Source of the DNA: Methanobacterium sp. UBA279
GTDB taxonomy: Archaea > Methanobacteriota > Methanobacteria > Methanobacteriales > Methanobacteriaceae
Reading direction: 5' to 3'
Assembly (NCBI GenBank): GCA_002502855.1
Contig: DAQK01000001.1
Coordinates: forward strand, 121,098-175,263
DNA: 54,166 nucleotides
Shown here: positions 8,066 to 15,815 of the stretch, piece by piece
Position numbering within the stretch: position 1 is the stretch's first letter
How the letters are laid out: each line of letters starts with the position of its first letter
The notes under the pieces: model-generated
Databases searched by the model: none
What the model saw: only the letters and a program-made list of their open reading frames with translations
Told to the model about the DNA's origin: nothing
Program-made: the position numbers and the translations under genes

Positions 8066-9517
8066 TTACCGGAGTATATGCGTCTTGACAAGTTTACCTT
8101 CACTGTCATGGATGTCCACTTCTAATGGTGATTCTCCATTGAGCATATGGGTAGCACAGGAAAGACATGGGTCATAAGCCCTTACAATCATTTCTAATTG
8201 GTTTTTAAGTCCTTCAGATACTTCTTCCCCTTTAATCATTGCTTTTGCTGTTTCTCGAACTCCGATATCCATTGAAAGATTGTTCTGTCCGGTGGAAACT
8301 ATGAGGTTGGCCCTGGTTATTATTCCAGCTCCGTCTGTTTCATAGTCATGGATAAGAGTTCCTCTAGGAGCTTCTATTAATCCAACTCCCCTCTTGGTTT
8401 CGCCTGATTCTTTGGCCTCTGCAGGAGTCATTAATGGTTCGGATAGTCCCTGTCTGATGTTTGTTCCAGTTATGGAGTCATCTTCCAGTAATTTGACTGA
8501 TTTTTCAGCGGCAAACATCAGTTCAATTAGACGTGCATAATGGTAAAGAAGAGTGTTCTGGGCTATTCCGAACTTGTCCTTGTATTCACCGAATAACTGT
8601 GACGCCTTTTCAGTTTCCACACTGTCTATCACATTCAGCCTGGCCAGTGGACCGACCCGGTAATTTCCTTCTGGGAAACCGATCTGTTTGAGGTAGGGAA
8701 ACTTGAGGTAGCTCCAGGGCTGCACCTTCTCTTCGATGTAGTCCAGGTAGTCGCCCGCTTGAAATTCGTACACTGCGTTACCAGCTTTATCCACGATCTT
8801 CACTGGTCCGTCATAGAATTCCAGGCCACTATCTTTGGTTATTCCTCCAAAATGGGTTTCTACAGGCCCGAGTAATTCAATTGCCTCGGCATACTGTTCA
8901 AACAAGGGTTTTGCCACGTTTATTCCCTGTTCTATTAGTCCAACGGCTTCTTTAGCTCTGCTTGAAAGTTTCTCTCTTTCCTCGGAGGTTATTCCCTTGG
9001 ACTGGCCTCCTGGTATGGCGGTAACCGGACTGATGGGTTTACCTCCCACTACACTGGTTATCTCCTGGCCTATCTTCCTGGTGGCGATGGCCATCTTGGC
9101 CAGTTCCGGGTCTTTTTTGAGTATTCCCACTACGTTTCGAAGGGCGGGGTCTGAATCTGGGCCCAGGACCAGGTCTGGTGCTCCCAGGAAGTAAAAGTGA
9201 AGGGAGTGTGAGTGGATGTACTGTCCCAGAAGCATGAGTTCCCTTAAGTTTTTAGCTGTCTGGGGTGGTTCCAGGCCGAATATCTGGTCTGTTGCTTTGG
9301 CAGATGATAAGTGGTGTGCTGTTTGGCAGATACCGCAGATTCTGGGTGTTATACGGGGTGCTTCTTCTACTGCCGCTCCCTCGAGGAACTTTTCAAAACC
9401 GCGGATTTCCATAACGTGGAAGTGGGCGTCGGTTACATTACCGGCGTCGTCTTCCTGGACGGTGATCTTGGCGTGTCCTTCGATCCTGGTTACTGGGTGT
9501 ATCTCTATGGATTTCAT
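8066..9517 (-). CDS. [NiFe] hydrogenase large subunit, MvhA-like
   Basis: 483 aa catalytic subunit of a cytoplasmic group 3-type [NiFe] hydrogenase. N-terminal MKSIEIHPVTRIEGHAKI is close to MvhA. Nickel ligands: RICGIC at residues 59-64 followed by HH at 68-69, and DPCLSCATH at 449-457. A 26-residue C-terminal extension after His457 is the peptide normally removed by a maturation endopeptidase, so it is likely a processed, active enzyme. Start ATG lies in a 4-base overlap with the small-subunit stop and has a strong GGAGGTGGT site. Fourth gene of an operon with ferredoxin, V4R-like protein and small subunit. No MvhD or F420-binding FrhB subunit is encoded nearby, so its electron partner is unlikely to be the usual Mvh/Hdr complex. 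Group assignment is provisional. Confidence 0.9.
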   Translation of the reverse strand: MKSIEIHPVTRIEGHAKITVQEDDAGNVTDAHFHVMEIRGFEKFLEGAAVEEAPRITPRICGICQTAHHLSSAKATDQIFGLEPPQTAKNLRELMLLGQYIHSHSLHFYFLGAPDLVLGPDSDPALRNVVGILKKDPELAKMAIATRKIGQEITSVVGGKPISPVTAIPGGQSKGITSEEREKLSSRAKEAVGLIEQGINVAKPLFEQYAEAIELLGPVETHFGGITKDSGLEFYDGPVKIVDKAGNAVYEFQAGDYLDYIEEKVQPWSYLKFPYLKQIGFPEGNYRVGPLARLNVIDSVETEKASQLFGEYKDKFGIAQNTLLYHYARLIELMFAAEKSVKLLEDDSITGTNIRQGLSEPLMTPAEAKESGETKRGVGLIEAPRGTLIHDYETDGAGIITRANLIVSTGQNNLSMDIGVRETAKAMIKGEEVSEGLKNQLEMIVRAYDPCLSCATHMLNGESPLEVDIHDSEGKLVKTHILR

Positions 9518-10434
9518 CGGACCACCTCCTTTTTAACCAGTTGAGGTATCTTGGAGACCAGTTTATCCTCCATTATCTTACTTCCTATAACGAAACCATA
9601 AATCAGGTGTCCCCTATCATACATCTGTTTCTCCACATCCGCTTCAGGCATTTTAGAGAGGTGAGCGATTCTTTTTATCACTCCATTGTAGATGTCGTGA
9701 CTTGGCTCCCTTAGGACGTCCAGGGATGGTCCTCCACATCCGTGGCAGGCCACTCCTGCTGCTGTACATAATGCACCGCATCTTCCCAGGGTTACTGAGC
9801 CTAAACAGATGTATCCCTGGCTCAGGAAACATTTTTCTGGGTCGGGATCTCCTTCCACCCTGCGGTGTATCTTATCGAATTCCACGTGTTCCATGCGGCG
9901 CTGGCAATCGGCACAGACACTCTTTTTAGGAACGACAGGTGCTTCATTATGAATTAAGGGTATTAAAATATCTCCTACCAATCTCTCTTTAGGAGGGCAT
10001 CCTGGTATATAACCGTCTACATCTGTAAAGTCGCTGGCGGCGTGTACTATAGGTAATAGTTCAGGTACCACTTCAGATGGTAGTTCAGCCGGTTCTGTAC
10101 TAGGATTATCAGTATAAGTTCTGGATGTTACCTCTTCGGGGGTGTAAAGATCCGCCATTCCGGTTATTCCACCGTAACAGGCGCAGGTTCCGTAGCTAAT
10201 CAGTATTTTAGACTTGGCCCGTAATTCTTCCAATCTCTCTTTGTTTTCCTGATTTCGGACTGATCCGGATACGATTGCTATATCTACCTCGGGGATTTCC
10301 TTGGTATCCAATAAAATTGGGGCGTATACTATTTCAGCGTTGTCCAGTAATTCTAATAATTCTTCGTGTAAATCCAAGATGGATATTTCACAGCCGGAAC
10401 AGCTGGCCAGTGTTTCTAAAGCTATGGTTACCAT
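9514..10434 (-). CDS. [NiFe] hydrogenase small subunit, MvhG-like
   Basis: 306 aa electron-transfer subunit carrying iron-sulfur clusters. Begins MVTIALETLASCSGCEISI with the CxxC proximal-cluster ligands. Further ligands appear in GTCACYGG, GCPPKERL, CADCQRRM and a cysteine-rich C-terminal part (CFLSQGYICLG...CGALC...CHGCGG), enough for three [4Fe-4S] clusters as in MvhG/FrhG. No Tat signal, so cytoplasmic. I chose the ATG at 10434, which shares one base with the stop of the upstream gene (TAATG); a longer reading would add five unconserved residues inside that gene. The overlap with the large subunit implies translational coupling. It probably passes electrons to the operon's ferredoxin. 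Confidence 0.9.
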   Translation of the reverse strand: MVTIALETLASCSGCEISILDLHEELLELLDNAEIVYAPILLDTKEIPEVDIAIVSGSVRNQENKERLEELRAKSKILISYGTCACYGGITGMADLYTPEEVTSRTYTDNPSTEPAELPSEVVPELLPIVHAASDFTDVDGYIPGCPPKERLVGDILIPLIHNEAPVVPKKSVCADCQRRMEHVEFDKIHRRVEGDPDPEKCFLSQGYICLGSVTLGRCGALCTAAGVACHGCGGPSLDVLREPSHDIYNGVIKRIAHLSKMPEADVEKQMYDRGHLIYGFVIGSKIMEDKLVSKIPQLVKKEVVR

Positions 10435-10988
10435 TATTTCCCACTCCAATTGATGGTCAATGTTTTAAGGCAGGCGTTAGGTCCTACATGGTCTATGTCC
10501 AGTTTTCCTCTGATGTCCATCACTTCTTCCACAGCACCTACCATGTATCCATATAATAGATAGCAGAGAGGTCCTTTTTGGGGTAGTCCGGTTCTTCTTA
10601 GGGTTTGTCTTACCACGCAGTCCATGAACAATAGTTTTACCTCTGTTTCATTTCCCTTCTCCACGGTGTAGCTGTCCTGGTCTGATGGCTTCCACATTTC
10701 GAAGTAGAATTCCTGACCGAGTATTTCACTTAACTCTCCCATAGCCTTTTCTAAATCATCGGTCTTTTCCATGAGTTTCCCTGCTTCGTGTCCCATTCTC
10801 TTTCCAGCCTGGTATACAATGGCATTAGCCCCCCTTCCAGAAACCTGTTCCAGTGCGCTGGACATGGATCCCACGAATTTCATAAGCACGTGCAGGGCTT
10901 CTTCATAGTCATCTATGTTTCCCCCAGTTTCTGCAGGGATCAGCTCTGGTTTGAAAGTGCCTCTTATTTCTTCTATTTCTCCATTCAT
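10434..10988 (-). CDS. V4R-like (4-vinyl reductase fold) protein in hydrogenase operon
   Basis: 184 aa soluble protein. The central part (RGANAIVYQAGKRMGHEAGK) and the C-terminal part (GPLCYLLYGYMVGAVEEV, then DHVGPNACLKTLTINW) fit the V4R/hydrocarbon-binding pattern: helices around a small-molecule pocket and a C-terminal cysteine in a GxxxC motif. Cysteines 124, 142 and 173 could bind a metal or cofactor. V4R domains are known as ligand-binding modules in regulators and in BchJ-type proteins. Here it sits between ferredoxin and small-subunit genes with a one-base overlap, so a role in this hydrogenase (assembly, sensing or substrate handling) is inferred. It has no helix-turn-helix domain. 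V4R assignment is from pattern only. Confidence 0.6.
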   Translation of the reverse strand: MNGEIEEIRGTFKPELIPAETGGNIDDYEEALHVLMKFVGSMSSALEQVSGRGANAIVYQAGKRMGHEAGKLMEKTDDLEKAMGELSEILGQEFYFEMWKPSDQDSYTVEKGNETEVKLLFMDCVVRQTLRRTGLPQKGPLCYLLYGYMVGAVEEVMDIRGKLDIDHVGPNACLKTLTINWSGK

Positions 10989-11000
10989 CCTTCCATCCCC

Positions 11001-11252
11001 TTATATTATCTTGTTTATGGCGTCCTTCACGCTCCGATCTATATAGAGCCTTTTAGCCACGTGTATATCCTGGTGTTCCATGGCCTGGGCCGGGCAGATT
11101 TCATGGCAAGAAAGACAGGCCATACAGTCCTCTACTTTTACTACTTTGGTTTTGTTTTTGGCTTCATCCATTTCGTAGACGTCATTCGGGCAGTCCTCCA
11201 CGCAAGAACCGCAGCCCACACATGCGTCTTCGTCTATTACTATTTTTACCAT
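11001..11252 (-). CDS. 2[4Fe-4S] ferredoxin
   Basis: 83 aa. Two classical binding motifs: C11-C14-C17-C21 (CVGCGSCVEDCP) and C43-C46-C49-C53 (CMACLSCHEICP), with a ~30-residue C-terminal extension that is basic and helical. First gene of the hydrogenase operon, 12 bases before the V4R-like gene. It is the natural electron acceptor or donor for the hydrogenase small subunit, though it could also be a fixed subunit of the complex. ATG start has a GAGGT site. No aspartate or extra cysteine substitutions in the cluster motifs. Confidence 0.92.
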   Translation of the reverse strand: MVKIVIDEDACVGCGSCVEDCPNDVYEMDEAKNKTKVVKVEDCMACLSCHEICPAQAMEHQDIHVAKRLYIDRSVKDAINKII

Positions 11253-11393
11253 TTAAAAAACCTCTTTCGGATTTTTTTTCTTATGTTATTCAGTATGGGG
11301 TAAAGATTTATTTTATTTAACCAAATCTTAACCAAGTTTTTCTAATGAATTTTCTCTAAAAATGTTACTGTGAATAAAGTTCTATCGCCCACT

Positions 11394-11410
11394 TACTATA
11401 TAATATTATT
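11394..11410 (-). promoter_or_regulatory. Candidate TATA promoter of the hydrogenase operon
   Basis: Read on the minus strand, the sequence AATAATATTATATAGTAAG contains a TATA-like core about 145-155 bases before the ferredoxin ATG. A start site about 25 bases downstream would leave a leader of some 120 bases. Within that leader a direct repeat TGGTTAAG/TGGTTAAA (around 11318-11336) could be a regulator site. Inference only; archaeal TATA boxes are easily mimicked in A/T-rich DNA. Confidence 0.35.
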
Positions 11411-11560
11411 TGCATAACTTGAGATCGAATTTCCCTGTTTCACAAAAAAATCAATTTTCCTAACTTCAAGGTGAGAAACATCCCATTAGGGGTTTAATAA
11501 TTTGGAAATTAAAGGGTGGGGTTCTCATGAAAATCAATAACTAAAAAAAATTAGGGAATT

Positions 11561-11650
11561 TAGAAGGAACTGGTGGAGATTAACTTATTTTAGAAGTAAT
11601 TGATGAATATCAACCTGTTCTAGAAAGAACTGGTGGAGATTAACTTGCAG
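11561..11650. repeat. 3 x 30 bp tandem repeat across a stop codon
   Basis: Three units of exactly 30 bp begin at 11561, 11591 and 11621, each opening with TAGAAG/TAGAAA. Units one and three are almost identical (AGAACTGGTGGAGATTAACTT type); the middle one has diverged. Unit three contains the last codons and the stop of the sortase gene; units one and two lie just downstream. Together with the hydrogenase leader this accounts for the ~370-base gene-free stretch 11253-11619. Confidence 0.85.
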
Positions 11651-12225
11651 TGGGTTATGTATGCTGCTGATTTCGCTCCTGGGGGGTAGCAGGTTACCAG
11701 GAGTAGTCTGGCTTCTCCTTCCAGGGCGAATCTTATGGGCTTGGTCTTGTAATCCCACCGGATATCTTCACCATTGGAGGTAACCTGGTAGGTGTAAACC
11801 TTTTTTAAGACAAGGTCTTTAACTATCACCCTGTCTCCTGGTGCCAGTGAATTTATATTTTTAAATAGGGCTGAATACGTGGTCCTATGTCCTAAGATAC
11901 CTGCTTCACCAGGCTGGCCGAATGCAGCGCTCTGGGGATAATGGTAAACAGCGTTGTAAACATTAACCGTATCTGTTCTTATGTAACAGTCCACACCTAA
12001 TTTGGGTATGACCAGTTTTGCATTGGGTGCTGCTGCAGCAGCGGTATTAGAGGTGAGGGGATTTAGAACATCTACCGGAGCGCTCATCCTTTCTTTATAC
12101 TTTTTTACAGATTGTTGGGCGCTGTTTGCTTCCTGCATCTTATCGAAGATGATGAACATACCACTTATAGAAAATAACAGACACCCCACGATTATTACAA
12201 TTGATAAGACTCGGTGCCTACGCAT
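11620..12225 (-). CDS. Sortase family transpeptidase
   Basis: 201 aa. One N-terminal membrane anchor (about residues 6-27) and an extracytoplasmic sortase beta-barrel. Catalytic His113 (GILGHRTTYSALF) and Cys179 (LLLVTCYPPG) are present. The arginine normally found 8-10 residues after the cysteine is not seen: the sequence there is GAKSAAYITHCKL, with only Lys185 available. Sortases join or anchor surface proteins; in Methanobacteriales they have been predicted but their roles are little known. No sorting-signal substrate is apparent in this window. One base separates it from mscS, and it is the last gene of a likely rnz-mscS-sortase unit. The 3' end lies in a 30 bp tandem repeat. Confidence 0.85.
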   Translation of the reverse strand: MRRHRVLSIVIIVGCLLFSISGMFIIFDKMQEANSAQQSVKKYKERMSAPVDVLNPLTSNTAAAAAPNAKLVIPKLGVDCYIRTDTVNVYNAVYHYPQSAAFGQPGEAGILGHRTTYSALFKNINSLAPGDRVIVKDLVLKKVYTYQVTSNGEDIRWDYKTKPIRFALEGEARLLLVTCYPPGAKSAAYITHCKLISTSSF

Positions 12226-12226
12226 T

Positions 12227-12988
12227 TTACTGCACCAGATATTGTTTTAATTCCCGGGCAAGTTCTGTCCGATATTTAAGTACACTCCAGGGGTCATCGA
12301 TCCATACATTTACCGTAGCTTTAACTCCCAGTTCCGTTATTTCCTGGATGATTATCTTGGGTTCCGGAAGTTTCAAAGCCCAGTTGAGACTGGAAATTTT
12401 CTCTTCCATGGATTCGATCACCTTATCCAGGTCTATATCCAGGGGGATGGTAACGGCAAGTTCCACCCTTCTTTTTTCTTCGGCAGTGTAGTTCAGGTAT
12501 ATATCTGTTGAAAAGAGGGAGTTGGGTATGTTTATTATTTTATTATCCTGTGTAGTTAGGGTGGTCATCCGGAAACCCATCTTGGTGACCGTCCCCACAT
12601 GGTTTGATACTTCGATGATATCCCCTACTTTGAAACTTTTATGTCCCAGTATGAACATCCCGGAGATGAAATTCGATAGGGTATCCCTGGCAGCAAAACC
12701 CACAGCGATACCCACGATACCTAAACTCAGGACAAATGCACTTACATCTATACCCAGCTCATGAAGAACCAGTACAAAGGCGATGAAGATTATAGTATAC
12801 TTGAAAATTTCCTCTAATACCTGTATGACTGTTAATTCCAGGTCAAGGTGTTTTCCTGTTTTTTCCAGGAAGTAATTGATGATCCTCATGGATACAAACG
12901 CCAGGATCAAGATGATGGAAATTCCGATAACATCCACCAGAAGGGGATGGAGGGGTATATTTTGGAAAAGATTTTCTATCAAGGTCAT
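12227..12988 (-). CDS. mscS: MscS-family mechanosensitive channel
   Basis: 253 aa. Three transmembrane helices: about residues 17-40, 60-80 and the pore helix ~84-112 (LSLGIVGIAVGFAARDTLSNFISG, the Gly/Ala-rich MscS signature), followed by the beta domain (VGDIIEVSNHVGTVTKMGFR) and the C-terminal alpha/beta domain. Acts as an emergency valve in hypo-osmotic shock. Four-base overlap with the upstream RNase Z gene suggests co-transcription and translational coupling. Shorter than E. coli MscS (286 aa) but complete in fold. Confidence 0.93.
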   Translation of the reverse strand: MTLIENLFQNIPLHPLLVDVIGISIILILAFVSMRIINYFLEKTGKHLDLELTVIQVLEEIFKYTIIFIAFVLVLHELGIDVSAFVLSLGIVGIAVGFAARDTLSNFISGMFILGHKSFKVGDIIEVSNHVGTVTKMGFRMTTLTTQDNKIINIPNSLFSTDIYLNYTAEEKRRVELAVTIPLDIDLDKVIESMEEKISSLNWALKLPEPKIIIQEITELGVKATVNVWIDDPWSVLKYRTELARELKQYLVQ

Positions 12989-13887
12989 ATCCGTTTCACC
13001 TCAAAGGATAGGAAGTCCCTGGCTATTATTAAGTTTTTAAACATATTTAATCCTTCTTTTTCCAACTGGTCGGTGTCCTGGTATCTGGTGCTGATATGGG
13101 TGAGTATTAAATTATCCACCCCGGCATCCTTCGCTATTTTGGCCGCATCTTGAGCGGTGGAATGACAGGTCTCAACCGCCCTCTCTATAAGGGCTTCCTG
13201 GAAGGTGGCTTCATGTATCAGGACATCCACACCACGGGCGAAATCAACCATACTGGTGCAGGGCCTGGTATCTCCAGAATAGACTATCTGCCTTCCCTTT
13301 CTTTCATCTCCCAGGACCTGTTCTGGTCTGATAATTTTATCTCCTACTTTCACCGGGTTACCTGCCTGCAACCGGCCGAAATCAGGTCCAGGTTTCACTC
13401 CCAGTTCCATTGCCTTATCCTTTAAGAATTTCGGCGAGCGTTTTTCCTCTATCTTGTAGGCGAGGTTGGGGATGTTGTGCTCGGCCAGGGACGAGTAGAC
13501 TTTGAAGTCTTTTTCATCGAGTATCAGTCCCGATTCCACCTCATAGGTGTTGATGGTGAAATTTAGGGAGTAGTATCCCAGATCCACGATGTTCTCCATT
13601 AACTGTCCTATGGGCCGTGGTCCGTATATGTGCAGGGGTTTCTCCCTTCCACGGAATGCCATGGACTGTATCAGTCCGGGTAATCCCAGGAAATGGTCAC
13701 CGTGGAGGTGGGTTATGAATATGTGGTTGATCTTCATGGGACTTATCCTGGCCAGGGTCATCTGACGCTGGGTGCCCTCACCACAGTCCAGGAGGATGAT
13801 TTCACCAAAAGCTTTCAAAGTTATTGCTGGGTGGCTCCTGTTTTTTGTGGGTAGTGCTGATGAGGTTCCCAGGAATGTTATCTCCAT
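12985..13887 (-). CDS. rnz: Ribonuclease Z
   Basis: 300 aa metallo-beta-lactamase-fold endonuclease that trims the 3' end of pre-tRNA. Zinc motif THLHGDHFLGLPG (HxHGDH at residues 60-65), further ligands in SGDTRPC and the C-terminal LTHISTRY. The N-terminus MEITFLGTSSALPT is conserved. I chose the ATG at 13887: a GGTGA site lies five bases before it, and an upstream GTG at 13896 overlaps that site. First gene of the rnz-mscS-sortase unit; the linkage to envelope genes is probably incidental. Confidence 0.95.
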   Translation of the reverse strand: MEITFLGTSSALPTKNRSHPAITLKAFGEIILLDCGEGTQRQMTLARISPMKINHIFITHLHGDHFLGLPGLIQSMAFRGREKPLHIYGPRPIGQLMENIVDLGYYSLNFTINTYEVESGLILDEKDFKVYSSLAEHNIPNLAYKIEEKRSPKFLKDKAMELGVKPGPDFGRLQAGNPVKVGDKIIRPEQVLGDERKGRQIVYSGDTRPCTSMVDFARGVDVLIHEATFQEALIERAVETCHSTAQDAAKIAKDAGVDNLILTHISTRYQDTDQLEKEGLNMFKNLIIARDFLSFEVKRI

Positions 13888-14052
13888 TGATTTCACCTAT
13901 AAATCTAGTTAAACTGGTTTTATTTAAATTGTTTTTGCTATCTGAATCGAGGATTAACCAAATTAATTTATTATATGTTAAAAAAGAAATATAAAGTGAA
14001 TTAAATTTACAACTATAAAAACATGCAATTTAAACGTTTACAATCACAAGTG

Positions 14053-14145
14053 ATTAAAAATAAGGATCATTGAAATAAAAAAAATAAGGATCATTTGAGA
14101 TTAAAAATAAGGATCATTGAAAATTTAAAAAAAAGGGTTCATCGA
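14053..14145. repeat. Short direct repeats upstream of nadC
   Basis: Three near-identical copies of AAATAAGGATCATTGA (about 14058-14073, 14082-14098, 14105-14120) and a degenerate fourth (GGGTTCATCGA, ~14135-14145) spaced 22-25 bases apart. They lie 40-130 bases before the nadC start, inside the A/T-rich region 13888-14183, which has no gene. They could be operator sites for nadC or simple tandem duplication. Confidence 0.6.
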
Positions 14146-14183
14146 ATGGTGATCATAAATGAATATATCAAACAGGTGGTAAG

Positions 14184-15023
14184 ATGAGGAAAGATCTAAA
14201 AGATTTAACTCAAATGTTAAATCAGGATATAGGATTTGAGGATATAACCACCAGGGCACTCATAGACGCAGACTTACAGATCAAAGCCAGGATAATCTCT
14301 AAACAGGAAGGGGTGATCGCCGGTGCGGAGCTGCTTTCCAGTCTCCTGGAAGAGTTCGGCATCGCCACAGGGAATATTAAAGCGGATGGTACTCATGTTA
14401 AGCCGGATGAGACGATCCTGGATATGGAAGGTGAAGCCAGGACCATTTTAACCATGGAGAGAACCATCTTAAACCTTCTCATGAGGATGAGCGGAATAGC
14501 CACCGCTACTTCCCAGATGGTACAAAAGGCCAGGGAGAGAAATCCGGATATTAGAGTTGCTGCGACCCGTAAAACCACTCCCGGGTTACAGTTCTGGGAG
14601 AAGGAAGCCGTACGTGTAGGTGGGGGTGATACTCATCGCTACCGACTGGATGATGCGGTGCTCATCAAGGACAACCACCTGGCCCTGGTGGGTGATGTGG
14701 AACTTGCCATTCGGAGGGCCAGGCAATACGCCAGTTTCACCAAGAAGATAGAGGTGGAAGTTGAAAACCTGCAGGACGCCATCAGCGCTGCAGAGGAGGG
14801 TGCAGATATTATCATGCTGGATAACATGTCGGTAGACCAGATTGAGAGAGTATTAGAAGTTTTAATAGAAAAAGGCCTGAGAGATAAAGTGTTGATCGAG
14901 ATTTCCGGTGGAATAGACCCGAATAACATTGCTGAATACGCAGGAACAGGTGCTGATATTATTTCTTCCGGATACCTCACCCATTCTGCCGGTGTTCTGG
15001 ATTTGAGTCTGGAGATCCAGTAG
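14184..15023 (+). CDS. nadC: Nicotinate-nucleotide pyrophosphorylase (quinolinate phosphoribosyltransferase)
   Basis: 279 aa. Converts quinolinate and PRPP to nicotinate mononucleotide in de novo NAD synthesis. Conserved features: ERTILNLLMRMSGIAT, the catalytic and binding stretch ATRKTTPGLQFWEK, GGGDTHRYRLDD, IKDNHL, and the phosphate-binding barrel end (LDNMS, ISGGI). ATG start follows a GGTGG site. nadA and nadB are not adjacent. A T-rich run (15033-15048) right after the stop is a plausible terminator. Confidence 0.96.
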   Translation: MRKDLKDLTQMLNQDIGFEDITTRALIDADLQIKARIISKQEGVIAGAELLSSLLEEFGIATGNIKADGTHVKPDETILDMEGEARTILTMERTILNLLMRMSGIATATSQMVQKARERNPDIRVAATRKTTPGLQFWEKEAVRVGGGDTHRYRLDDAVLIKDNHLALVGDVELAIRRARQYASFTKKIEVEVENLQDAISAAEEGADIIMLDNMSVDQIERVLEVLIEKGLRDKVLIEISGGIDPNNIAEYAGTGADIISSGYLTHSAGVLDLSLEIQ

Positions 15024-15250
15024 AGTTTATATATATTTAATTTTTTTTATCCACTTAAGTGAGAATAGATATTTTTATTTTACTTCATCAATTTTTTTCT
15101 TATGAATTTTTAATTTTGACTTAAATTATTCGAGGGTCAGAGGGATTTAACTACTAAAATTATTATCCGAATTTTCATTTTAATGAAACCTTTAAATACT
15201 TCAAGAAAGAAACAATTATTAGTGGTAAGAGTTATTAAAGGAGGCATATT

Positions 15251-15718
15251 ATGAATGATGAATTAAATGAAAATTCCACTGAGTTCAACGAAGAAGAATT
15301 GAATGATGAAACTGCTGACTACGAAGAATTATCAGAAACTGAAGAGGGAGAGGTTTTAACAGATGAAGAAGCCGAAGGGCTTCCCTTTGCAAAAGCAGAA
15401 GTGGTCCGACTGATGAAACAGAACTTGGACAGCGATAAGATGATCAGGGAACGAGTGAAGGTAGAGATGAACAAGTTCCTGGGAGAAGTGCTGGAGAAGG
15501 TCTGTGAACAGTTAAACGAATATCCATACACCACCATAGAATACGAAATGCTCAAAGAATCCATCTATCCCTACAAAAACATAGAACGGATCAACGAGGA
15601 GAAAAGAAGGATACTAATGCACCTGGAAGCCATAAAGGCCGACTGTGATGCACTCAGTATGGATGTTAAAAAGAGCCTTAAACTTAAGGACGTCGATGAA
15701 GAAGAGGATGAATTTTAA
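15251..15718 (+). CDS. Histone-fold protein with acidic N-terminal tail and C-terminal helix
   Basis: 155 aa. Residues ~1-42 are almost entirely acidic (Glu/Asp/Asn). Residues ~43-110 align by eye with archaeal histones: LPFAKAEVVRLMKQN matches the LPIAPIGRIIKNA helix, RVKVEMNKFLGEVLEKVCEQL matches the long central helix, and the YTTIEYEMLKESI end matches the RKTIKAEDIELA end. Residues ~111-155 form another charged helix ending in an acidic cluster, possibly a coiled coil. Good AAAGGAGG site and TATA-like TTTAAATAC upstream; monocistronic. Classical archaeal histones are ~67 aa without tails, so this is a divergent or extended histone. A nucleoid-associated or chaperone-like role is inferred. 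Confidence 0.6.
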   Translation: MNDELNENSTEFNEEELNDETADYEELSETEEGEVLTDEEAEGLPFAKAEVVRLMKQNLDSDKMIRERVKVEMNKFLGEVLEKVCEQLNEYPYTTIEYEMLKESIYPYKNIERINEEKRRILMHLEAIKADCDALSMDVKKSLKLKDVDEEEDEF

Positions 15719-15720
15719 CT

Positions 15721-15778
15721 GGATTCATTCCTTTTTTTAATTTAATTTATTTTTATTTAAATCAGCTTATTTTTTATT
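15721..15778. terminator. T/A-rich terminator region between convergent genes
   Basis: Runs of T on both strands (CTTTTTTTAATTT, TTTATTTTTATTT, CTTATTTTTTATTC) fill the gap between the histone-like gene and the convergent ZPR1 gene. Archaeal RNA polymerase stops at oligo-T, so this can end both transcripts. Confidence 0.5.
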
Positions 15779-15815
15779 CAGGCATTAATTTTTAATAAGC
15801 TCAAGTCTTAAAAAA

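Noticed and set aside
13980..14150. Possible CRISPR-like array before nadC
   Set aside because: The repeats are 16-20 bases with 5-10 base A/T-rich spacers; no cas genes, and the spacing is too short.
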